DNA from: Bremerella sp. JC817
GTDB lineage: Bacteria > Planctomycetota > Planctomycetia > Pirellulales > Pirellulaceae
Assembly: GCF_040718835.1 (NCBI RefSeq)
Contig: NZ_JBFEFG010000274.1
Location: 806,001-870,000 of the forward strand
Direction: 5' to 3'
Length of the DNA stretch: 64,000 bases
The notes under the pieces were generated by a model, which ran no database searches, was not told where the DNA came from, and worked only from the letters and a program-made list of their open reading frames with translations. The position numbers and the translations under genes are program-made. Of this stretch, positions 21,914 through 30,075 are shown in pieces (the first letter of the stretch is position 1; each line of letters begins with the position of its first letter).

Positions 21914-24526
21914 ATGCCACGATTCTCACTTTCTTTGGCGATCGTTTTCGTCATCGCGGCTTTACTTCCCGCGGTTACTTACGCAAAGAACAACAAGACC
22001 GACGACGCCAAGGGCGATTTGAAACTCGAAGATCTTTTTCCCGAAAAGAGCCTGTTCGGTCCTTCGGCCCGGGGTACGGAATTCTCTGCCGACGGACGCT
22101 ACGCGGCCTATCTCTATCGTCCTTACGAGGAGCGCCGGCATGGCAGCGATCTGTGGATCTACGACTTCAAGACCGGAAAGGCGGAGCGAATCACCGACAT
22201 CGGCATGATGTCGAAGTTTCAGCGATCCTCGCGGATCGTCATTGAAGACCGCCTGAAGAAGCACAAGCCAGAGGCGGACAAAGAGGAAAAAGCATCCGAC
22301 GAAAAAGAGAAGTCCGACGACAAGGAAGAAGAAAAGGACAAAGACAAGGATGACTCCAAGAAGGAAGACGAGGAAAAGACCGAAGAGCAGTTAGAGGCCG
22401 AACGCGAAATCTATTTGAATGTCTCGGACGAAGATGCCGACGACGAGTACGCGCCGGTCTACTCCGGGATTTCCTCGTTCCAATGGCACCCCACAGAAAA
22501 TCGCATTCTGCTGATTTCCGAAGGGGATGTTTACTTGATTGATGATCTCGACGAACCGGAACTCGTTCGGCTGACGAAAACTGACGAACGTGAGTCGCAG
22601 ACCGCGTTTCTGCCGGATGGTTCCGGCTATACCGTCCGACGCGATGACGCCGTTTTGCGTTTTACCTTCGGCGAGCACCTGGTGGAACAACTCAGTCCCA
22701 ATCTGCCCTCCGGCGAGAGCCTGAGCCAATATGCGATCAGCCCCGACGGCAAGCGAATGGTATTGACCAGTCGCACCAGAAGTTCGCCAGGCGGGCGGAC
22801 CGTCGACATCATTCGCTATCGCGACCGCTTCGCCAAATCGGACAGTGTGCCTCGCCAGGTTTCCGACGACGAAGTCAAACCCCAAACGATCAAAGTTTAC
22901 CTCTACGAGTTTGACGTAGCTGAAACCGAGCATGCCGACTTGATCCAGATTTTCGAAGAGACGATCGACGAACCGCGCGACGTGATCAGCTCGCCTCGCT
23001 GGTCGCTGGACAACGAGCAAGTGACGTTCTGCTTCTTCGATCAAGAGAACTCCGAAGTCCAGATCCGACTGGCCAAGTGGCCTTCGGAAAAAGAACTGGC
23101 CGAAGCGACGAAGACCGCCAAACGCGAGCGTCAAAAAGAATTCAGCACGAAGATGTCCGAAGCGAAGAAGAAGGACACCGAAGATCGCACGCCTGGCCGC
23201 CGTGGTCCCCGTGGTGGCTCGACCGCCGCGCCGGAACTGCTGAAGATCGACGCCAAGACCGTTTATCAATTCAAACATTACGGCGGCCCGAACACGCCAG
23301 GGATGGTGTCGCCTGACTTCGCTGGCGATAACAAATCGATCGTCTTCATCAGCGAACAAAGTGGCTTTCGCCATGTTCATCTGCTCGATCCGCTGTACGA
23401 AAGCGTTCGCCAATTGACCAGCGGACACTTCGAGGTCTACCCGATTCGTTTTTCGGACGACCACAAGCAACTGTTCGTCACCGCGACCAAGCAGTCGGCT
23501 GCCCAGTTGATGGTGTATGTCCTCGACCTGGAAGAGGGTGAACTGACTCGGCTGAACAAAGAGGACGGAACGTTCTCGGACGTGGCCGTCAGCAACGATG
23601 GCAAACGGATGATCGGCAACTACGTCACCTTCGGCGAATTGACCGAGCTGGTTGCCCAGAACGAAAAGGAAAAGGTCACCACCATCACCGACTCGCATCC
23701 TGACGAAGCGAAGGCGATGGTCGAGATCGAGCCGGAGTTCTTCGAGTACGAAAACCGGCACGGGCACACGATCGCCGGCATGATGTTCAAGCCAGAAGGC
23801 TGGAAGAAACGGGACAAGCACCCGCTGTTGATTTACGTTTATGGCGGTCCGCTCGGCAGTCGTCATAGCGTGAACGATGGCAGCTACAGCTCTGACGGTT
23901 ACTTCTTCCAGATGTACATGGCCCAGAAACATGGCTACGTCACCATCGTCGTCGATCCGCGTGGGCAATCAGGTTACGGTGGTTTGTTCGAGAAGTCGAA
24001 CTTTGAACAAGTGGGCAAGCCACAAGTCGAAGACTTGGTCGATGGCGTCAAATTCATGACCGAGAACTACAACATCGACGACCAACGTGTGGCGGTCTAC
24101 GGCTGGAGCTTCGGTGGCTTCCAAACGCAGATGTGCTTGTACACCGAGCCAGAGGTCTTCCAGGTCGGCATGGCTGGTGCCGGTCCGACGCAGTGGGAAA
24201 ACTATAACTCGTGGTACTCGACGGGCACGGTCGGCCCCTCGCGGCCCGGCAAGCCAGATCAAGAGAAATACTCGCTGATCCCGTTGGCTAAGAACCTTAA
24301 AGGGAAGCTATTGCTGGTCCATGGTATGGAAGACACCAACGTCCTGTTCCAAGACACGATGGCGGTCTACCGAGCCTTGCTGAAGGCAGGCAAAGAAACG
24401 AACGTCGAGTTGTTCCTCGACCCAACCGGAGGCCACGGCCTCGACGGCGACGTCAAACGCCTGGGACGGATGCGAAAGTACGAAGAGTTCCTCCTCCGCA
24501 CCATCGGCGAAGGAAAGAGCGAATAA
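21914..24526 (+). CDS. Secreted S9 family peptidase (prolyl oligopeptidase/DPP-IV type)
   Basis: An 870-residue exported peptidase. A signal peptide covers about residues 1-24 (hydrophobic LSLAIVFVIAALLPAV, cleavage near TYA-KN). A beta-propeller with WD40-like PD40 strands follows, then the C-terminal alpha/beta-hydrolase domain with Ser in YGWSFGGFQT (about 731), Asp in GMEDTNV (about 805) and His in GGHGLDGD (about 839). It should cleave short peptides outside the cytoplasm. Residues about 115-170 form a very long Lys/Glu/Asp-rich insert inside the propeller, probably unstructured. A second charged patch lies near 395-425. Confidence 0.9.
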   Translation: MPRFSLSLAIVFVIAALLPAVTYAKNNKTDDAKGDLKLEDLFPEKSLFGPSARGTEFSADGRYAAYLYRPYEERRHGSDLWIYDFKTGKAERITDIGMMSKFQRSSRIVIEDRLKKHKPEADKEEKASDEKEKSDDKEEEKDKDKDDSKKEDEEKTEEQLEAEREIYLNVSDEDADDEYAPVYSGISSFQWHPTENRILLISEGDVYLIDDLDEPELVRLTKTDERESQTAFLPDGSGYTVRRDDAVLRFTFGEHLVEQLSPNLPSGESLSQYAISPDGKRMVLTSRTRSSPGGRTVDIIRYRDRFAKSDSVPRQVSDDEVKPQTIKVYLYEFDVAETEHADLIQIFEETIDEPRDVISSPRWSLDNEQVTFCFFDQENSEVQIRLAKWPSEKELAEATKTAKRERQKEFSTKMSEAKKKDTEDRTPGRRGPRGGSTAAPELLKIDAKTVYQFKHYGGPNTPGMVSPDFAGDNKSIVFISEQSGFRHVHLLDPLYESVRQLTSGHFEVYPIRFSDDHKQLFVTATKQSAAQLMVYVLDLEEGELTRLNKEDGTFSDVAVSNDGKRMIGNYVTFGELTELVAQNEKEKVTTITDSHPDEAKAMVEIEPEFFEYENRHGHTIAGMMFKPEGWKKRDKHPLLIYVYGGPLGSRHSVNDGSYSSDGYFFQMYMAQKHGYVTIVVDPRGQSGYGGLFEKSNFEQVGKPQVEDLVDGVKFMTENYNIDDQRVAVYGWSFGGFQTQMCLYTEPEVFQVGMAGAGPTQWENYNSWYSTGTVGPSRPGKPDQEKYSLIPLAKNLKGKLLLVHGMEDTNVLFQDTMAVYRALLKAGKETNVELFLDPTGGHGLDGDVKRLGRMRKYEEFLLRTIGEGKSE

Positions 24527-24548
24527 GCGGGACGAAGCGAATCCCAAA

Positions 24549-24576
24549 GCAAGATCGCCCACGCAGGCGATCTTGC
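24549..24576. terminator. Bidirectional hairpin between convergent genes
   Basis: GCAAGATCGCC (24549-24559) pairs perfectly with GGCGATCTTGC (24566-24576) around a 6-base loop, between the convergent peptidase and orphan genes. No T-run follows on either strand, so termination efficiency is uncertain. Confidence 0.55.
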
Positions 24577-24593
24577 GGTAACGGCATGATCCG

Positions 24594-24944
24594 CTACACC
24601 GTTGTCATTGCTTGTTTCAATGCACGGGAACACCATCGGATTCGATTCTCGTAAACGCACCGCTTGTTTTCGCGAAGTTCAGGGCTTGGTCCGGGACCGT
24701 CATAATGGAGGTCAGGGAAACGAAAGCTTGGGTCAAGTATCTTTTCAATTTCCTGCTGCACTCTTACTTGGGCAGTCTGAGGAATGCTCGCAGCGACTTC
24801 GCGGGCCGTGAGTTCATCCACCTCGGGATAGGTCACACAAGATAGAAGTAGGTTTTCTGCGTACTCGTCGAGCGTGATCCTCGAAGCAGTGAAGAACCTT
24901 GTTAACTTCTGCACTCTCGCGATGTAGTTCGAGGTTGATGACAT
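24594..24944 (-). CDS. Orphan protein, 116 residues
   Basis: A short soluble protein of mostly helical character (opens ARVQKLTRFFTASRITLDEYAENLL). It is the last gene of the minus-strand accessory set that begins at 27653. Its position after an unrelated orphan of similar size suggests an immunity-type or other fast-evolving accessory gene, but there is no domain I recognise. The start is ATG 24944. Confidence 0.55.
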   Translation of the reverse strand: MSSTSNYIARVQKLTRFFTASRITLDEYAENLLLSCVTYPEVDELTAREVAASIPQTAQVRVQQEIEKILDPSFRFPDLHYDGPGPSPELRENKRCVYENRIRWCSRALKQAMTTV

Positions 24945-25019
24945 ATGAGCGTGAGAGATGCGTACCTGAGGTTGGAACGACTGAGTTCACCGGGCTGCGG
25001 CTCCGAGCGCCACCGTTTG

Positions 25020-25412
25020 TCATACGTCTTTCGTGAGCAATGTTTCAACCCGAGTCGCCAATTCCGGGCGATTATTCAGAACCAAGAACTGTCGCAACAA
25101 TTCAAGGTATTCCGATTCGGGAAGTTGGTGCGTTTCACCAGCACTCGCGCCATACCCTGCGTTCGCTTCGACGTAGTCGTTCGGGATGGAAATTCCATTC
25201 GCGCGATCGAAGTCGTCAAGATCACTGGCATAAGTGATGCCAAAGAACCCGTCCCTGTTTTCGTAACCATGCCGAGACTCGGCGAATGCAACCAAGTCCG
25301 TAATAGTCGACCAATTGCGAATTACATCGATAGCTGCCTTGCGTGCTGCAGTATATGGTTCGACCGTATACTGAAACTCGAGTTCGGCGTGTGGTGAGTA
25401 GATGAGTTTCAT
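25020..25412 (-). CDS. Orphan protein, 130 residues
   Basis: Unrecognised 130-residue protein beginning MKLIYSPHAELEFQYT, with no signal peptide or membrane segment. It starts 4 bases after the stop of the aspartyl protease gene, so the two are very likely co-transcribed. The frame extends upstream, but ATG 25412 is best placed. Function unknown. Confidence 0.6.
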   Translation of the reverse strand: MKLIYSPHAELEFQYTVEPYTAARKAAIDVIRNWSTITDLVAFAESRHGYENRDGFFGITYASDLDDFDRANGISIPNDYVEANAGYGASAGETHQLPESEYLELLRQFLVLNNRPELATRVETLLTKDV

Positions 25413-25416
25413 TGGC

Positions 25417-26625
25417 TTATTCGCCGGGATCATCAGCGGCAGGCATTTCTTTGAGCCTAGGCAGGGTGATCGCAAAAGACTCTCCATCTCGTTCAAGCAT
25501 GAGAACGCACTCTTTATGCCATCGTTGGGACAAGCGTCGATTCATGTTGTCAATCGGCATGTTCTCAACGGAGTTTCCGTTGATGGAAAGCACACGGTCG
25601 CCAATCTTGATGCCTGCTCGCTCTGCAAAACATCCCAATACGATTTGCCCGACCTCTTTTTGGTTTGGGCTTTCGTCGACGGCTTTTAGGAATATTCCTG
25701 AGTGGCCCGTTTCGTCAATCATTCGAAAGTAGCGACTAGGTCTAAGCAATGCAGTCTTGTGAGGAAAATCAAATGTAACCTGGTATCTTTTCCAGTAGGC
25801 GAGGCCCAATAGCGTGCCTCTCTCCGCTTCGTCTGCAGTAAGGCCGTTATGCTCGAAGGGGCCCAATTTAAACGACGCCAACGAGCCTATCCCGATAATT
25901 CCAACACGCTTATCCCCCTCAACTTCGACTTCAAACCTCCATGGGGTAAGCGTTCCTTGTTCTAATAAGTAGTTGTGAACGTCTGAGCGAATGCACAACG
26001 TAGGTAAGGCACCGGTATCGACAATGGACCAGAATCTTGCGTCACTCGACTCGACCAGGACACGCGGTGTGCCATTCGCAAACTCAAGCGGTATCGCTGT
26101 TTCAGTTTCATCGGCAGTCACGGAATCGGAATCCAGAATTTGCATTCGTCCTGCGGTGAGATCTAACTTCACAGCAAACTTCTGCAGAAAGTCCATTCCC
26201 AGCACGCCATCAATTTCTTTGTCACTACCGCCATCTAGTAGATCCGCCAAGTCAAGACAAAGAACCGGCGAATCGATAGGGAAAAGCAATTCGCCAGACT
26301 CTGTCCCTACGACTTTCATCGGTGGGGCAGTGTATAGTTTTGACTGCTTACCTTCGCGAACCGGTATCACCGGTCCTTCTTTGTCAGGCAGTGAGAGTGA
26401 ATTTAGGAACTTCGAATCTAATACAGTAGCAGTCGAACCGGTATCAACCACGAACGTATACTGTCGACCAGCAACGACAACGGGAACCGTCAGAAACTCA
26501 CCGTTGGTTGCAACGCGTGTACTAAGAAGTACTTTGCGCTCAGCGCCCAACAGACTACCGACGCAAACTAGAAGGATCATGAGAGGCAACATCTGCCTTG
26601 GTTTGATTTGCATTGAGTTAACCAT
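25417..26625 (-). CDS. Retropepsin-like aspartyl protease with PDZ domain
   Basis: A 402-residue exported protein. An N-terminal hydrophobic segment (MLPLMILLVCVGSLLGA) is a signal peptide or anchor. Two aspartyl-protease-like motifs occur, FVVDTGSTATVLD (about 60) and WSIVDTGALPTLC (about 205), each followed by a GxxGMDF or LLGLAYW-type segment, so it resembles a duplicated pepsin-retropepsin fold. A C-terminal PDZ-like domain (about 320-390; AERAGIKIGDRVLSINGNSV) should bind peptide ends. It probably acts in the cell envelope. Related two-lobed proteins with PDZ are common in planctomycetes (recollection, not searched). Confidence 0.75.
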   Translation of the reverse strand: MVNSMQIKPRQMLPLMILLVCVGSLLGAERKVLLSTRVATNGEFLTVPVVVAGRQYTFVVDTGSTATVLDSKFLNSLSLPDKEGPVIPVREGKQSKLYTAPPMKVVGTESGELLFPIDSPVLCLDLADLLDGGSDKEIDGVLGMDFLQKFAVKLDLTAGRMQILDSDSVTADETETAIPLEFANGTPRVLVESSDARFWSIVDTGALPTLCIRSDVHNYLLEQGTLTPWRFEVEVEGDKRVGIIGIGSLASFKLGPFEHNGLTADEAERGTLLGLAYWKRYQVTFDFPHKTALLRPSRYFRMIDETGHSGIFLKAVDESPNQKEVGQIVLGCFAERAGIKIGDRVLSINGNSVENMPIDNMNRRLSQRWHKECVLMLERDGESFAITLPRLKEMPAADDPGE

Positions 26626-26730
26626 TCTAGAACGTCTTCTTTACTCGGCTCTGTCAGAAAACAGCAAATTGACTTCGTGAACAACGCGATTGGCGGCTCC
26701 GCGTTAGAGGCTTGATGGGTTGGTTTCGAG

Positions 26731-27240
26731 CTACGTCCTCACACCAAGTTGCCGTAGATATGTCACGACTGCATCGCATCCACAACTCGCTGCGTATTCC
26801 ACGACAGTAAGTCCGAAGTATCTTACTCCAACGCTCGCTCCTGCTTCTACCAGCAAGATCGCAACGTCATCGTGAGACTTGCCGAGTGCCATGTGAATTG
26901 GAGCCGGGCCTTCGTCATCGCGGTCGGTTTCTCGACGGATGTTTAATTCAGCTCCCGCATCAATAAGCATTTTGACCATATTGCCGTCACCCCGTAGGCA
27001 AGCCCAATGCAAAGCCGAAGCATTGTCGGTTGCACGCAAGTTCGGATCAGCGTCGAAGTTCAGCAGTAGTTCAACCGCCGCCACACGCCCCGCGTGCACA
27101 GCCGTCATTAACGGTGTCATTCCAGTCTTGTGATGCAGAAAGTTGATATCGACGTGGTTTTGCAACAATTGTTGAAGTCTGCGTGTGTGACCACTTCGAG
27201 CGAGCCGCAGAATTTCGCGTTTTTGATAGTGGGTGGTCAC
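26731..27240 (-). CDS. Ankyrin-repeat protein
   Basis: A 169-residue protein made of about four ankyrin repeats (for example TGMTPLMTAVHAGRVAAVEL, then NASALHWACLRGDGNMVKML and a segment with GPAPIHMALGKSHDDVAILL). It is a protein-binding scaffold without other domains. Its start overlaps the stop of the upstream DUF4279 gene by 4 bases (ATGA), so the two are translationally coupled and may form a complex. Confidence 0.82.
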   Translation of the reverse strand: MTTHYQKREILRLARSGHTRRLQQLLQNHVDINFLHHKTGMTPLMTAVHAGRVAAVELLLNFDADPNLRATDNASALHWACLRGDGNMVKMLIDAGAELNIRRETDRDDEGPAPIHMALGKSHDDVAILLVEAGASVGVRYFGLTVVEYAASCGCDAVVTYLRQLGVRT

Positions 27241-27653
27241 GGAGTTTCTTCAGAATAAATGTCCAGGCTGAGGATTAGGCCGCGATTACCCAAAGCAGCC
27301 AACGAAGCAGGCGAGATTTCCAGCCCCTCGTTCGGTTGATCCATGAAGAAGCCACAGAAAAGATCGGCGTCGTAAGCCGAAGTGATCTCCTTCCAAGTGT
27401 TCAAATCAGGGCTCAACTTGGAAAGGATGTCGCTAACCTGTGAATCCAGGTCAGCCGGTTCGCGTTCCGTAGCCTCTAGACGCCACATCCCGAACTTGGC
27501 GATTCTGGCGATGCCTGTCTTGGCTCCGACTAGAGTTTCCCCTTTCGTTTGAGCTGAGGTTGGCTCGCATCCAAGTGCAGCTGTGATTTTCTGTGGCTGC
27601 AGCGTCTCACCCGAGATGCGGAGTGTCGCGACAGAACGCCGTACTGTTGCCAT
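27237..27653 (-). CDS. DUF4279-family protein
   Basis: A 138-residue protein with the DUF4279 pattern: ATLRISGETLQPQKITAALG, a central KFGMWRLEA, and a late FCGFFMD segment followed by a second strand pair. The family has no established function, but members often occur near polymorphic-toxin or immunity genes. It is the first gene of the minus-strand set and overlaps the ankyrin gene. Confidence 0.65.
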   Translation of the reverse strand: MATVRRSVATLRISGETLQPQKITAALGCEPTSAQTKGETLVGAKTGIARIAKFGMWRLEATEREPADLDSQVSDILSKLSPDLNTWKEITSAYDADLFCGFFMDQPNEGLEISPASLAALGNRGLILSLDIYSEETP

Positions 27654-27990
27654 GAAGTGATGCCCAACTTCCCATTAGACAGAGCTTCTATGTATAAGCA
27701 CTGCTTACGACAGAATCAACTTGCGGAATTCACCTAGCGTGTTTCCTTAGGTGCCTGCACGCAACAGCCGAAAGAATCGACAGTAACATGGTATGGAAAA
27801 AGTCGGTGCAACAAGACGGCTAATGAACTATTTATCGCCGGTATTCGGGGCTGGGATACGCACTTGTGGCATTTGGTCGGCAGTTTGGTGGCTGGAACAT
27901 GACACCGAACGCGCCAAACTCAGTGACCCGTCGCATGGGACGCACTGATCTCAACCGCGACGCCCGGCCGCGTTCTTTATAGCGCAAAGG
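27654..27990. other. Intergenic gap, no supported gene
   Basis: 337 bases between the DUF4279 gene and the small membrane-protein gene. No coding frame with protein character and no strong repeat. It should hold the promoter of the minus-strand set starting at 27653. Confidence 0.45.
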
Positions 27991-28248
27991 TTAGACTGCG
28001 TGGTCATCGTCTGGTCTCATGCGCCGGTGCATCTGCCAGGTCATGATTCCGGCCACCCCAGCGCAGACGAGCATAAGCCCAGGGGGCCACTGGCCGCCCA
28101 TGATGCAAACAGCACCACCAGCAAACGCGGTGATGGCGAGAGCGAAAGACACCTTAGCCGCTCGGGGAGAAGGGATGGGCATCTTCTGATTTCCCGGATC
28201 AAAGGGTGTTATAGGAGGGGGCCCCAAGCTTTTGCTTCTCTGAGTCAC
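27991..28248 (-). CDS. Small membrane protein (predicted)
   Basis: Up to 85 residues from GTG 28248, or 63 from an internal ATG (28182). It has two predicted transmembrane helices (VSFALAITAFAGGAVCIM and PGLMLVCAGVAGIMTW) joined by a short loop and a charged C-terminal tail. No family is recognised. It abuts the tRNA-like remnant upstream, so the frame could be partly fortuitous. Confidence 0.45.
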   Translation of the reverse strand: MTQRSKSLGPPPITPFDPGNQKMPIPSPRAAKVSFALAITAFAGGAVCIMGGQWPPGLMLVCAGVAGIMTWQMHRRMRPDDDHAV

Positions 28249-28250
28249 GA

Positions 28251-28345
28251 TCCGAACTGGCGACGGGATTTGAACCGCCCACCGTCAAGCAGAGACAAGG
28301 GTTGCGTCAACTCAAAAGACTATTGTGCACCATCTGAACCACAAT
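28251..28345 (-). other. tRNA-like remnant / possible island attachment site
   Basis: On the minus strand this segment ends GGTTCAAATCCCGTCGCCAG, which looks like a T-loop, 3' T-stem and acceptor 3' strand of a tRNA. Further 5' there is a D-arm-like GTTCAGATGGTGCAC and an anticodon-loop-like TCTTTTGAG. The T-stem, anticodon stem and acceptor stem do not pair properly, so this is not a functional tRNA. It lies where chromosomal genes give way to the plasmid-like and defence genes, so it could be a scar of integration at a tRNA gene. Confidence 0.25.
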
Positions 28346-28573
28346 CGTCAAACCGCAACCATCGTCGCCTCAATGAGAAAGCCCTTCGACGCTCTCGCCG
28401 AAAGGCTTGTTTCTGAAAAAAAGTCGAGAGTTCAGAGGCCCAGTTGAACTTTTTCTCGCCTCCGTCGCCGAGTGGGACGCCCATGTTTCCCACCTTCTAT
28501 TGGCGGCGTAGATCGCTGTCGAGCCGCTCGTAATCGGCCCCTCGCTGGTCTTTCGCCCTTATTTCTGAAAGGG
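28346..28573. other. Island-edge non-coding DNA
   Basis: No gene is supported. A hairpin-like segment (AAGCCCTTCG and CGAAAGGCTT, about 28379-28410) is followed by an A-run and not by Ts. The rest leads into the operator-like palindromes that start at 28572. Confidence 0.35.
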
Positions 28574-28651
28574 CGAATTCCGAATTCGCCGCCCGAATTC
28601 AGGGTCACATTTCCGCCGAATTCCCAATTCGTCAGTCGAATTGCCAGTTCG
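28572..28651. promoter_or_regulatory. Three CGAATT-N3-AATTCG palindromes (operator or iteron array)
   Basis: Three copies of one palindrome stand upstream of the first island gene: CGAATT-CCG-AATTCG (28574-28588, part of a perfect 19-base palindrome 28572-28590), CGAATT-CCC-AATTCG (28617-28631) and CGAATT-GCC-AGTTCG (28637-28651, one mismatch). A half-site CGAATT lies at 28594-28599. Centres are 43 and 20 bases apart, near whole helical turns, so one face of the DNA could be bound. The last copy ends 67 bases before ATG 28718. A repressor operator or a replication iteron set would both fit. Confidence 0.6.
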
Positions 28652-28717
28652 CCCTCCAACTTGTGAGGAGCAAGCAGCGTGCTGCTCCAACTCTATCCAA
28701 GTTCGAGGAGAACCATC

Positions 28718-29602
28718 ATGGCAGACAAAACGCAATTCAAGCAGGCAATGGCGGACCTGCGAGAAGCTTGCCACGGGGAACAGGAAGAACTCAGGCTGCT
28801 ATCACAGGTCGAGCGGTATTCGGGCGAACTTCGGCGAGAGAAGGCAAGCCTGACCAGACGCATCGACGAGTTGGAACGCACAGTCGCTTCCAAAGATGGG
28901 CAGATTGAGAGTCTGAAACCGCTGACTCGGCTTCATGACCAGATCGCCGAACTGGAGAAGGGCAAGGCGAAGCTCGAAAGGGAGCGTGACGATCTCCGGG
29001 TAGTCGTCAAGGAGTGGCACGAGATCGATGAGAACCAGTCAACCTTCGTCAAAGTGAAGGCGAAGTGCATGAGATGCTCCCTCCACTTCATCGTTTGCAC
29101 TGAAAGACCGGAGAACCATTCTGCTCGAACCCTCACCTGTCCCGAATGCGGCCAGCGTAAGGGGAGTTTCTTTGTCTGGAAGGAGACTCCTGCGGAGCAG
29201 TTCATCTGCCAGTCTGTGCCGGGCACAACTCCGCTCTCAGAGTTTGGGACGACTCCGCAGTTCACAGAGCGAATGACGAGGAAAGATAGAGCGGTGAAAA
29301 CAATCGTCTTTGACACGAATGGTGACGCAGAAGTGCGATTGATGTCGAGCCTGAATGACTATCAAAAGGCAGTCGGCGGTCGCATCGAACGTATCTCCTT
29401 CAGAAACGGACAGGGACTTGGATTCTATGTCAACGACAGCGGACGAATTGAGGGACTTCCACTGAATCGGCGAGCGTCGGCAATGGTCGGACTTCACGTT
29501 TTCGGCACCGCCGTAATGACGCTGACCGACATTGAAGGAGAAACGCAGGATGTACCTCAACAGGTGATCGACAGAATCGAAGCGATGGGGGGCCTCACAT
29601 GA
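28718..29602 (+). CDS. Coiled-coil zinc-ribbon protein, first gene of island module
   Basis: A 294-residue protein. Residues about 5-115 form a long coiled coil (heptads such as REKASLTRRIDELERTVASK). A four-cysteine zinc ribbon follows (CMRC near 118, CPEC near 145). The C-terminal part is a mixed domain without recognised family. The ATG at 28718 follows GAGGAGAA. The last gene base overlaps the next start (ATGA). It could be a DNA-binding or regulatory protein of the element; its exact role is unknown. Confidence 0.7.
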   Translation: MADKTQFKQAMADLREACHGEQEELRLLSQVERYSGELRREKASLTRRIDELERTVASKDGQIESLKPLTRLHDQIAELEKGKAKLERERDDLRVVVKEWHEIDENQSTFVKVKAKCMRCSLHFIVCTERPENHSARTLTCPECGQRKGSFFVWKETPAEQFICQSVPGTTPLSEFGTTPQFTERMTRKDRAVKTIVFDTNGDAEVRLMSSLNDYQKAVGGRIERISFRNGQGLGFYVNDSGRIEGLPLNRRASAMVGLHVFGTAVMTLTDIEGETQDVPQQVIDRIEAMGGLT

Positions 29603-29895
29603 AACACATCCAATGCAAACTTCGAACTGCTGAGGCGATTCACGACTGGCTGCGGTTTGTTGCCAGCGTTGAACATCTGGCGTCTGCATCGAGATTTCGA
29701 GTCAATGGGAAGGTCAGGAACTGCGATGGATTCTACTCAGCACTTCAATGCGAGGTGGAATCGGAAAATATCGTTGATTTTCTGACCGAGTATCTCGCCT
29801 TCATTGAGAACAGGGACTCTCTGTCCTTCGACATTTCTGTGAAGGACGGCGAGGCCGCCTTCACAGACGAGGAAAAAACCGATGCGCAACCATGA
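29599..29895 (+). CDS. Small orphan protein, 98 residues
   Basis: A 98-residue acidic protein without known domain; it starts within the stop codon of the zinc-ribbon gene (ATGA), which supports it as a real, translationally coupled gene. Function unknown. Confidence 0.6.
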   Translation: MKHIQCKLRTAEAIHDWLRFVASVEHLASASRFRVNGKVRNCDGFYSALQCEVESENIVDFLTEYLAFIENRDSLSFDISVKDGEAAFTDEEKTDAQP

Positions 29896-29953
29896 CCTTG
29901 CGGGCGGCTTTCCCGGTGGCTGTGAAAGGCACGAGACAGTCGCTTTGAGGCCC

Positions 29954-29982
29954 GCATTTGGCCCGCGTAGCGGGCCAAATGC
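29954..29982 (+). terminator. Perfect 13-bp hairpin before the primase-like gene
   Basis: GCATTTGGCCCGC (29954-29966) and GCGGGCCAAATGC (29970-29982) form a perfect stem with a 3-base loop GTA. No T-run follows, so it may be an RNA-processing, stability or attenuation element between the first two genes and the rest of the module. Tandem GTGCCGGGT copies follow close by. Confidence 0.5.
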
Positions 29983-30075
29983 CCCATGCCCTTCCAACGA
30001 CTAAAGCCAGCCCTGAAGCCACCCGTCGTGCCCGCTGTGCCGGGTGTGCCGGGTTGCCAATAAAGGAGAGAAACC

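Noticed and set aside
22391..23968. A 525-codon minus-strand frame opposite the S9 peptidase
   Set aside because: Antisense shadow of a gene with signal peptide, propeller and catalytic triad.
28251..28345. A functional tRNA gene
   Set aside because: T-stem, anticodon stem and acceptor stem do not pair; kept only as a possible remnant.
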